In this document: positions 1 to 5,856 of the stretch, piece after piece | Layout: each line of letters starts with the position of its first letter | Numbering within the stretch: the first letter of the stretch is position 1 | NCBI GenBank assembly: GCA_030538175.1 | Contig: JAUNUL010000011.1 | Location: 14,356 to 21,075 of the forward strand | Direction: 5' to 3' | Origin: Propionibacteriaceae bacterium | GTDB lineage: Bacteria; Actinomycetota; Actinomycetes; Propionibacteriales; Propionibacteriaceae | DNA: 6,720 nucleotides | Made by a program: the position numbers and the translations under genes | Notes under the pieces: generated by a model | Database searches by the model: none | The model's input: only the letters and a program-made list of their open reading frames with translations | What the model was told of the DNA's origin: nothing

Positions 1-1919
1 ATGGTGGACAGGCGGTGGGCGATGACGAACGAGGTCCGGTCCTTGCGCAGCGCCGACATCGCGTGCTGCACCAGCGCCTCGGTGCGGGTATCGACCGAGG
101 ACGTCGCCTCGTCGAGGATCAGCAGCGCCGGATCCGACAGGAACGCCCGGGCGATCGTGATCAGCTGCTTCTCACCGGCCGACACGTTCGACGATTCCTC
201 GTCGATGACGGTGTCATAGCCGTCGGGCAGGGCATGGACGAACCGGTCGACATACGTCGCCGTCGCTGCCGCCATGATCTGTTCCTCGGTCGCCTCCGGA
301 TGCCCGTACGCGATGTTGTCCCGGATCGTGCCCCCGAACAGCCAGGTGTCCTGCAGGACCATGCCGATGTTGGAGCGCAGCGCCCGGCGGGGGACCGAGG
401 TGATGTCGACTCCGTCGAGGGTGATCCGGCCCGCGTCGAGCTCATAGAACCGCATGATCAGGTTGACCAGCGTCGTCTTGCCGGCCCCGGTGGGGCCGAC
501 GATCGCAACCGTTTGCCCCGGCTGGACCTCCAGCGACAGATCGGTGATCAGCGGCTTGTCCTTGTCGTACGCGAAGTCGACGCGATCGAAGCGAACATGC
601 CCCCGCGTCGGCTCCAGCGCGCCGTCGCCCTCGCGGACCTGTTCGGCCTCGTCGAGCACCTCGAACACACGCTCCGCGGATGCCACCCCCGACTGCAGCA
701 GGTTGGCCATCGAGGCCACCTGGGTCAGCGGGTGGGTGAACTGCCGGGAATACTGAATGAACGCCTGGACGTCGCCGACGCTCATCGTCCCGCTGAGGAC
801 ACGCAACCCACCGAGCACGGCGATCGCGACATAGTTGATGTTCCCGATGAGCATCATGAACGGCATGATCAGGCCGCTGATGAACTGGGACCCGAACGAG
901 GCGCGATAGAGCTCGTCGTTGCGTTCGGCGAAGACCTGTTCCACCTCGCGCTGGCGGCCGAAGACCTTCACCAGCGAGTGACCCGTGTAGGCCTCCTCGA
1001 TGTGGGAGTTCAACTCACCGGTCGACTTCCACGTCTGGGCGAACAGGACCTGGGAACGCTTGCCGACCAGGATCGTCACCACCAGCGCCAGGGGGATGGT
1101 GATGAGAGCGATCAGCGTCAGGAATGGCGAGATCCACATCATCATCACCAACACGCCGATCACGGTCAGCAGTGCGTTGATGAGTTGGGACAGGGTCTGC
1201 TGGAGGCTGTTCGAGACGTTGTCGATGTCGTTGGTGACCCGGCTCAGCAGCTCACCACGCGGCTGCTTGTCGAAATACGGCAGCGGCAGGCGGTTGAGCT
1301 TCGCCTCGACATCGCGACGCATGCGATAGACCGTGCGCTGGACGACGTTGTTGAGCAGGAGGAACCCGAGCCACCCCAGCAGTGCCGACACCACCGACAC
1401 CACCAGCGCGAACAGCAGGATCCAGCCGAGCCGTTCGAAGTCGATGCCCACCCCCGGCACCGCGGTGGAGTTGGCGAGCAGATCCGCCAGCGTGTTGTCC
1501 CCACTGGCGCGCAGGCCGGCGACGATCTCGTCCTTGCTGCGCCCGGGCTGCATCCGCTCCATCATGGTGCCGAGCACGCCGTTGAACAGGACGTCGGTGC
1601 CCCAGCCGAGGATCTTGGGGCCGAGTACGCCCAGTGCCACGCCGATCACGGTGAGCGCGAGAACGACCAGGATGACGGCCCGCTCAGGGCGCAGATGGCC
1701 CACCAGACGCTTGAAGGATGGGCCGAAGTTGATGGCCTTCTCCACCGGCTTGGGGCCGTGCGGGCCACCCGCCTGGGGGCCGGTCGGGGCGTGCTTCGGG
1801 CGCGCCGCCGACTTGCGCTGGACCGCGGTCCCGGCGCCGCCGCTCGCTGTCCCCTCGTCAACACCGGTCGGGGTCCCGCTGTGCTCGGCGGGCATCGGCT
1901 TCTCCGCTGACTCGGTCAT
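1..1919 (-). CDS. ABC exporter half-transporter, catalytic-site subunit of a heterodimer (3' end outside window)
   Basis: This is a membrane-domain plus ATPase-domain half-transporter, expected to export a lipophilic or drug-like substrate across the cytoplasmic membrane with the subunit encoded just upstream. 639 codons are visible; the frame is still open at base 1, and about 50 C-terminal residues should be missing. Residues 1-60 are a Pro/Gly/Ala-rich basic cytoplasmic extension. Hydrophobic segments lie near 80-101, 165-190, 246-264, 267-286, 347-370 and 380-400, and the TM1-TM2 loop (about 102-164) is unusually long. Walker A is GPTGAGKTT at 475-483, Walker B LLILDEATSSVD at 599-610 with catalytic E604, and the switch histidine is H635. 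The signature is degenerate: SAGEK at 580-584 instead of SGGQ. The start ATG overlaps the upstream stop (ATGA) and has a GAGGAGG Shine-Dalgarno site. It resembles mycobacterial Rv1272c as I remember it. The family is certain, the substrate unknown. Confidence 0.93.
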   Translation of the reverse strand, partial: MTESAEKPMPAEHSGTPTGVDEGTASGGAGTAVQRKSAARPKHAPTGPQAGGPHGPKPVEKAINFGPSFKRLVGHLRPERAVILVVLALTVIGVALGVLGPKILGWGTDVLFNGVLGTMMERMQPGRSKDEIVAGLRASGDNTLADLLANSTAVPGVGIDFERLGWILLFALVVSVVSALLGWLGFLLLNNVVQRTVYRMRRDVEAKLNRLPLPYFDKQPRGELLSRVTNDIDNVSNSLQQTLSQLINALLTVIGVLVMMMWISPFLTLIALITIPLALVVTILVGKRSQVLFAQTWKSTGELNSHIEEAYTGHSLVKVFGRQREVEQVFAERNDELYRASFGSQFISGLIMPFMMLIGNINYVAIAVLGGLRVLSGTMSVGDVQAFIQYSRQFTHPLTQVASMANLLQSGVASAERVFEVLDEAEQVREGDGALEPTRGHVRFDRVDFAYDKDKPLITDLSLEVQPGQTVAIVGPTGAGKTTLVNLIMRFYELDAGRITLDGVDITSVPRRALRSNIGMVLQDTWLFGGTIRDNIAYGHPEATEEQIMAAATATYVDRFVHALPDGYDTVIDEESSNVSAGEKQLITIARAFLSDPALLILDEATSSVDTRTEALVQHAMSALRKDRTSFVIAHRLST

Positions 1920-3652
1920 GCCGTGGCCTCCTCGATGGACAGCTGGGAGTCGACGATCTCGGCGTACGTCGGGCAGGTCGCCAGCAGGTCATCATGCCTG
2001 CCGCGGCCGACGATCTGGCCGTTCTCGAGCACGATGATCCGATCCGCATGCCGGATCGTGGCCACCCGCTGGGCGACGACGATCATCGTCGACTCAGCGG
2101 TGACCGGCTTCAGGGCTGCACGAAGCCGGGCATCGGTGGCCACGTCGAGTGCTGAGAAGGAGTCGTCGAACAGGTAGATCTCGGGTCGCTTCACCAGCGC
2201 CCGGGCAATCGAGAGCCGTTGCCGCTGGCCGCCGGAGATGTTCGTGCCGCCCTGGGCGATCTCGGCGTCCAGGCCGCCTTCCATGGCACGCACGAAATCC
2301 TCGGCCTGGGCGACCCGCAGGGCCTCCCAGAGCTCGTCATCGGTGGCGTCCGGGTTGCCATAGCGCAGGTTGGAGGCGACGCTGCCGCTGAACAGATAGG
2401 GCTGCTGTGGCACCAGGCCGATGCGGGCCCACAGCTCCTCCAGGGGGAAGTCCCGGACATCGAACCCGTCGACCAGGACCCGGCCATCCGTTGCGTCGAA
2501 CAGGCGGGGGATCAGGTTGAGCAGCGTGGTCTTGCCGGCACCGGTCGAGCCGATGATCGCGGTCGTCCGCCCTGGCTCGGCCACCAGATCGACGCCCTCC
2601 AGCACGCTGGCATCGGCGCCGGGATAGGTGAAGCTGACGCCCTCGAATGCCACCCAACCACCGGCGGAGGCCGGGCGTACGTCCTTCGAAGGGGGAGCGA
2701 CCGACGAGACGGTCTCGAGCACTTCCCCGATCCGGTCCGCCGAGACGGCGGCCCGCGGCACGATGACCAACATGAACGAGGCCATCATGACCGACATCAG
2801 AATCTGGGTCAGATAGACCAGGAAGGCCATCAACTGGCCCACCTGGAGGTCGCCGGAAGCAATGCGCTGACCGCCGAACCAGACCACAGCCACCGACGAC
2901 GCGTTCATGATGAGCGTGACCACCGGGAAGATCAACGCCATATAGCGACCGACTCCGAGAGCCGTAGCCGTCAACTCGGCATTGGCCTTGTCGAAGCGCT
3001 GGGATTCGTGCTCCTCGCGGGTGAACGCGCGGACCACCCGGATGCCGGTGATCTGCTCGCGCAGGACCCGGTTGAGGGTGTCGATGCGGGTCTGCATCAG
3101 CCGGAACAGGGGACCGACCCGGCTCACCAGCAGCACCATGATCACGGCCAGCAGCGGGACCACGACGACCAACAGGATGGTCAGCCCCGGGTCTTCCCGC
3201 AGCGCCATGATCACCCCGCCCACCATCGTCAGCGGTGCCGCGACCACGATCGTGGCGGTCATCACGACCAGCATCTGCAACTGCTGGACGTCGTTGGTGT
3301 TGCGCGTGATGAGGCTCGGTGCGCCGAAACGGTTGAACTCTCGGCTGGAGAACGACAGCACATGTCCGAACAACTTGCTGCGGACATCCCGGCCGAAGCC
3401 CATGGCCGCCATGGCGCCGAAGCGAACCGCCAGGATCATGCAGATGACCTGGATCACGCTGACGCCGAGCATGATCAGCCCATAGCGCCAGATCGCGCCG
3501 ATATCGCCGCGGGTGACCCCCTCATCGATGACCCGTGCGTTCAGGGTCGGCACCAGCAAACCCGTGAGCGTGGCGATCAACTGAAGCACCACCACCGCAA
3601 CCAGCAGGCCGGCATAGGGCTTGAGAAAGCGTGCGGACAGCTTCAACAGCAT
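1916..3652 (-). CDS. ABC exporter half-transporter, degenerate-site subunit of a heterodimer
   Basis: This 578-residue membrane-ATPase fusion is the partner of the subunit encoded immediately downstream, with which it shares a 4-base ATGA overlap. Its length is normal for a half-transporter. Hydrophobic segments lie near residues 13-35, 57-77, 128-150, 157-177, 236-258 and 272-296. The nucleotide-binding domain starts near 333, with Walker A GSTGAGKTT at 368-376, Q-loop in VPQQPYLFSG, and a canonical signature SGGQRQ at 473-478. Two catalytic positions are altered: Walker B reads YLFDDSFSALD, so D497 replaces the catalytic Glu, and Q528 replaces the switch His (VVAQRVAT). In known heterodimeric exporters these changes mark the subunit whose Walker motifs form the non-hydrolysing site. 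The start ATG has an AAGGGGG Shine-Dalgarno site 7 bases upstream. It closely resembles M. tuberculosis Rv1273c as recalled, which carries the same Asp and Gln. The substrate cannot be read from the sequence. Confidence 0.95.
   Translation of the reverse strand: MLLKLSARFLKPYAGLLVAVVVLQLIATLTGLLVPTLNARVIDEGVTRGDIGAIWRYGLIMLGVSVIQVICMILAVRFGAMAAMGFGRDVRSKLFGHVLSFSSREFNRFGAPSLITRNTNDVQQLQMLVVMTATIVVAAPLTMVGGVIMALREDPGLTILLVVVVPLLAVIMVLLVSRVGPLFRLMQTRIDTLNRVLREQITGIRVVRAFTREEHESQRFDKANAELTATALGVGRYMALIFPVVTLIMNASSVAVVWFGGQRIASGDLQVGQLMAFLVYLTQILMSVMMASFMLVIVPRAAVSADRIGEVLETVSSVAPPSKDVRPASAGGWVAFEGVSFTYPGADASVLEGVDLVAEPGRTTAIIGSTGAGKTTLLNLIPRLFDATDGRVLVDGFDVRDFPLEELWARIGLVPQQPYLFSGSVASNLRYGNPDATDDELWEALRVAQAEDFVRAMEGGLDAEIAQGGTNISGGQRQRLSIARALVKRPEIYLFDDSFSALDVATDARLRAALKPVTAESTMIVVAQRVATIRHADRIIVLENGQIVGRGRHDDLLATCPTYAEIVDSQLSIEEATA
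1927..1933 (-). promoter_or_regulatory. Shine-Dalgarno site for the downstream ABC subunit, inside the upstream gene
   Basis: GAGGAGG on the minus strand, 7 bases before the ATG at 1917-1919. It lies within the last codons of the upstream ABC gene and, with the ATGA stop/start overlap, indicates translational coupling that would keep the two subunits near equal amounts. It also settles the start of the downstream subunit. Confidence 0.8.
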
Positions 3653-3659
3653 GTGTGTT

Positions 3660-3666
3660 CCCCCTT
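3660..3666 (-). promoter_or_regulatory. Shine-Dalgarno site for the upstream ABC subunit
   Basis: AAGGGGG on the minus strand, 7 bases before the ATG at 3650-3652. It sits in the 28-base gap after the stop codon of the ParA-like gene. That gap has room for a ribosome site but not for a convincing promoter, which supports an operon led by the ParA-like gene. Confidence 0.75.
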
Positions 3667-3680
3667 GCGAAGCGCGGTCG

Positions 3681-4979
3681 TCACTCCTGGGTGAGACCGG
3701 CGCTGATCAGCCGCACTGATACTTCCGCAGCGAGCCGCAGCGCGGCACGCCGGGTGTTCTTGTGCAGGCGGCCGAAGTCGATCACCCCACCCTCCGCAAT
3801 GTGCGGATCGGTCGGGATCTCCACGATCGGGTGGCTCGAGCCGAACCAGGAGGCGCCGTTGTCCTTGACCACCTGCTGGGAATCCTGGGGCCCGTTGGTG
3901 GCGGCGATGACCGTCCGTTCCAACAGCGCCGGGTTCGTATCCTGCAACGACTCCAACATGCGCGCCGCGGGGATGAGGCTGTCCTTGCGCCACTTCGTCG
4001 GCACGACGAGGCAGTCGGCCTGTGCGGCAGCGGCGGCCCAGTTCGGAGCGGCCTCGTTATTGCCGGTGTCGACGACGATCACCTGGAAATAGCGGGCGAA
4101 CAGCTCATGGACCTGACGGAAGTTCTGCCCGGTCACGACGTGGCCCGCGTGCTGGGCGGAGCCGAGGGTATAGAAGTTGCCGGTGTCCTGGTGGTTCAGG
4201 AAATAGGCCAAGTCGGTGAACTGCGAGGTGGACCACCGCAGCTCCTCCAGCTTGGCCAGCATGTCGTGGACGCTGCGTCGGTGCGGGGACGTGGTCCGGT
4301 CAGGCATGGTGCCGCGGAGCTCGTTGTTGTCCCAGGCCACCACGCCGCCGCCGCGGTTCAGGCCGAACGCGCCCGAGAGCAGCACACTCGTCGGTGTCTT
4401 GCCGGAGCCACCCTTGGGGTTGGCCACCATGACCGTGACGGGACGATGGAACAGGGTCTTCACGGTCGAGAGGTCACGGAACTCGTCGAGCTCCCGCTGG
4501 GACGGCTTGAGGCCGAACCAGGACCGCCAGCCGGAGGTCGCCTTCTGTGGGGTGTCGGGGGTCAGCTGGCTGATCAGTTCACCAGCCGAACGCCGGGGTT
4601 CCTGGTCGGTCAGCGTGCCCGAGTTCTCGACGACCCGGGGCTCAGGTCGAGCCTGCTGGGGACGGGCGAACGGGGTCTGCTCGCGCGCGGTCCGCGTGCG
4701 CTCTGCGGCCTCGCCGGTGCGGCTGGATGTGGCTGTGCCGCTGCGGGCTGTCGTCATGGTGTCTCCCTTGGTGCTCTGCGCTGTCGTGTCGTCCGCAGTG
4801 GTGTCGTCCGCTGTCGTGGTGTCAGCAGGGGGGTCGTCCCCCGCCCGGGTGTCAGCACCGGGCCCGGGGGAACCGGGGGCGGGAACAGCGGCCCACCGAC
4901 CCCGCCGGGGGCCGGGCTCGGGGCGCGAGCCACCGGCAACCGACGATTCATCGCCGGGGTCAGCGCGGCGTTCGCTCAT
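3681..4979 (-). CDS. ParA/MinD-family P-loop ATPase with long disordered N-terminus
   Basis: A 432-residue protein whose C-terminal half (about 178-432) is a SIMIBI-class ATPase of the ParA/MinD type, enzymes that dimerise on ATP and position cargo on DNA or membrane. The deviant Walker A is KGGSGKT at 189-195, with signature lysine K189 and P196 where ParA usually has Thr. The second motif reads VVAWDNN (D217), and Walker B is VIVVDTGN with D304. Residues 1-150 are low-complexity, Pro/Arg/Thr/Asp-rich, include a Thr/Asp repeat at 52-67, and are presumably disordered. There is no transmembrane segment. No ParB gene or obvious parS lies nearby. The stop is 28 bases before the start of the ABC exporter gene, so co-transcription is likely. 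An internal ATG at 4755-4757 (residue 75) also has a good Shine-Dalgarno site, so the real protein may be 358 residues. The family call is firm; partition, secretion or transport roles are all open. Confidence 0.88.
   Translation of the reverse strand: MSERRADPGDESSVAGGSRPEPGPRRGRWAAVPAPGSPGPGADTRAGDDPPADTTTADDTTADDTTAQSTKGDTMTTARSGTATSSRTGEAAERTRTAREQTPFARPQQARPEPRVVENSGTLTDQEPRRSAGELISQLTPDTPQKATSGWRSWFGLKPSQRELDEFRDLSTVKTLFHRPVTVMVANPKGGSGKTPTSVLLSGAFGLNRGGGVVAWDNNELRGTMPDRTTSPHRRSVHDMLAKLEELRWSTSQFTDLAYFLNHQDTGNFYTLGSAQHAGHVVTGQNFRQVHELFARYFQVIVVDTGNNEAAPNWAAAAAQADCLVVPTKWRKDSLIPAARMLESLQDTNPALLERTVIAATNGPQDSQQVVKDNGASWFGSSHPIVEIPTDPHIAEGGVIDFGRLHKNTRRAALRLAAEVSVRLISAGLTQE
4763..4769 (-). 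promoter_or_regulatory. Internal Shine-Dalgarno site, alternative start of the ParA-like protein
   Basis: AAGGGAG on the minus strand, 5 bases before an in-frame ATG at 4755-4757 (residue 75 of the long form). Initiation here would give a 358-residue protein starting MTTARSG, without the Thr/Asp repeat. It is at least as good as the site for the long form, so the true start is undecided and both products are possible. Confidence 0.5.
4779..4826 (-). repeat. In-frame Thr/Ala/Asp repeat in the N-terminus of the ParA-like gene
   Basis: The minus strand codes for residues 52-67, ADTTT then ADDTT twice then A, built on a 15-base unit (gtgtcgtccgc is repeated on the plus strand). The repeat keeps the reading frame, which weakly favours this upstream segment being translated. 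Such a repeat can change copy number by slippage. Confidence 0.7.
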
Positions 4980-4983
4980 CGGT

Positions 4984-4989
4984 CCTCCC
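4984..4989 (-). promoter_or_regulatory. Shine-Dalgarno site for the long form of the ParA-like protein
   Basis: GGGAGG on the minus strand, only 4 bases before the ATG at 4977-4979. The match is strong but the spacing is shorter than the usual 5-9 bases. It is the reason the 432-residue form is annotated rather than only the internal start. Confidence 0.5.
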
Positions 4990-5075
4990 AGAACTCGGCG
5001 TGGTTTCCACTGTGTTCACTGCATGGGGACCAAGCCGGCCAGCGCAGAGGTCGTGGCGCCAGGGGCCGGCAGGTG

Positions 5076-5114
5076 CAGGGCGAGGCCCTGACAGTTTCCC
5101 CGTCCTAGCAGAAT
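5076..5114 (+). promoter_or_regulatory. Possible promoter and operator dyad upstream of the HAD phosphatase
   Basis: A perfect dyad, CAGGGC-gag-GCCCTG, at 5076-5090 overlaps a -35-like CTGACA at 5088-5093 (5 of 6 to TTGACA). A weak -10 candidate follows: CAGAAT at 5109-5114 with a 15-base spacer, or GAATAG at 5111-5116 with a 17-base spacer. A dyad over a -35 box is a common repressor layout. The -10 match is poor and actinobacterial promoters vary, so this is tentative. Confidence 0.3.
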
Positions 5115-5127
5115 AGGCGTGACTCCC

Positions 5128-5134
5128 GAAAGGA
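5128..5134 (+). promoter_or_regulatory. Shine-Dalgarno site deciding the HAD phosphatase start
   Basis: GAAAGGA ends 9 bases before the ATG at 5144 but touches the in-frame ATG at 5135, which a ribosome could not use with this site. The start at 5144 also puts the first catalytic motif at residue 13, as usual for HAD proteins. Confidence 0.75.
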
Positions 5135-5143
5135 ATGTGGCCT

Positions 5144-5794
5144 ATGCCGTTCGATGAAACATTCGCCGCGGTCGTCTTCGACATGGACGGCACCCTGATC
5201 ATCTCCGAGCCGGCCATTATCCGCGCATGGACCACCTGGGCGATCGAGCACCAGGTGACTGCTCAGCAATTGCAGGGTTTCCACGGCATGCCGACCGCGG
5301 ATGTGGTCCGGGCGGTGACCGATCCCGCTGTCTTCGACGATGCGCTGGCCCGGATCGATGAACTTGAGCTCGTGGAGGTTGCCGGCATCGTGCCGGTGCC
5401 TGGCAGTGTTGACGCGCTTACGGCGCTGCCTCCGTCCCGGGTGGCCATTGCCACGTCCTCCAGGGAGCCGGTCGCCCGCGTCCGACTCGCGTCGAGCGGG
5501 GTGCGGGTGCCGGATGTCGTGGTGACCGTCGATGAGGTCGAGCGCGGCAAACCAGCCCCCGACATTTTCTTGCTGGCCGCTGAACGCCTCGGCGTGGATC
5601 CCGCCGCATGTCTCGCGGTCGAGGACGCCGTGCACGGGTTGACCGCCGCGCGGGCCGCGGGGATGCGGACGCTGGCGGTCACCACGACCACCCCGGCCGA
5701 TCAGCTGAGCCCCATCGCGGACATCGTCGTGACCGATCTCTCCGCCGTGCGGTTCGAAACGGTCAGTGACGGCGTACGCCTGCAGCGCGCCTGA
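5144..5794 (+). CDS. HAD-superfamily phosphatase, GPP/DOG- or beta-phosphoglucomutase-like
   Basis: A 216-residue cytosolic HAD hydrolase of subfamily I with a small alpha-helical cap, expected to remove phosphate from a small sugar or polyol phosphate. Motif I is FDMDGT, with nucleophile D13 and acid/base D15. It is followed by IISEPAI rather than the usual VDSEP. Motif II is AIATSS (S105), motif III KPAPD (K136), and motif IV VEDAVHG (E160, D161). All catalytic positions are intact and the length is normal. The stretch after motif I, the HG in the cap, and the VPG...ALP spacing recall yeast glycerol-3-phosphate phosphatases Gpp1/Gpp2 and the 2-deoxyglucose-6-phosphatases, which suggests glycerol phosphate or a hexose phosphate as substrate; this is inference from memory. 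The ATG at 5135 is rejected as start because the GAAAGGA Shine-Dalgarno site directly abuts it; the ATG at 5144 is 9 bases downstream. The gene is divergent from the ParA-like gene and convergent with the YbjQ gene. Confidence 0.9.
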   Translation: MPFDETFAAVVFDMDGTLIISEPAIIRAWTTWAIEHQVTAQQLQGFHGMPTADVVRAVTDPAVFDDALARIDELELVEVAGIVPVPGSVDALTALPPSRVAIATSSREPVARVRLASSGVRVPDVVVTVDEVERGKPAPDIFLLAAERLGVDPAACLAVEDAVHGLTAARAAGMRTLAVTTTTPADQLSPIADIVVTDLSAVRFETVSDGVRLQRA

Positions 5795-5809
5795 CCGGCC
5801 GGGTTGCCC

Positions 5810-5856
5810 AACTGGCAGCTGAACAGCCGGGCGCTCAACTGATCAGCTGAACGGCC
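5810..5856. repeat. Near-direct repeat in the convergent gap, possible bidirectional terminator
   Basis: Two copies of AACTG-(G or AT)-CAGCTGAAC-(A or G)-GCC occur at 5810-5828 and 5837-5856, starting 27 bases apart, between the HAD stop (5794) and just past the YbjQ stop (5843-5845). Because CAGCTG is self-complementary, CAGCTGA at 5816-5822 can also pair with TCAGCTG at 5843-5849 as a 7-base stem with a 20-base loop. There is no U-tract. A CCGGCCGG palindrome sits at 5795-5802. The repeat is seen directly; a role as terminator or binding site is inference. Confidence 0.45.

Larger units (their letters stand above)
4980..5143. other. Divergent intergenic region between the ParA-like and HAD genes
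   Basis: 164 bases between two divergent starts; it must hold the promoters for both directions unless transcription enters from outside. On the plus-strand side there is the dyad and possible promoter described separately. For the minus-strand operon I found no convincing -35/-10 pair; the only other pattern is a short direct repeat, CACTG-N4-CACTG, near 5009-5022. No small gene is evident. Confidence 0.6.

Noticed and set aside
15..1910. A 631-codon open frame on the plus strand opposite the left ABC gene
   Set aside because: It is exactly antisense to a gene with intact ABC motifs, is rich in Arg/His/Asp/Gln without recognisable domains, and such frames are a routine by-product of high-GC codon bias.
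3681..4979. A chromosome or plasmid partition (parAB-parS) locus
   Set aside because: No ParB-like gene lies next to it, no parS-like palindrome was seen, and the ATPase motifs depart from canonical ParA.
5076..5090. The CAGGGC/GCCCTG dyad as a transcription terminator
   Set aside because: There is no plus-strand gene upstream to terminate, no U-tract follows, and on the minus strand it lies upstream of the ParA-like gene.
2219..5108. Two further long plus-strand open frames (2219-3694 and 3762-5108)
   Set aside because: Both mirror minus-strand genes with clear family motifs; composition is antisense-like and neither shows domains of its own.
5135..5143. HAD gene start at the ATG at 5135
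   Set aside because: The only Shine-Dalgarno-like sequence directly abuts this ATG, whereas it is well spaced for the ATG at 5144.
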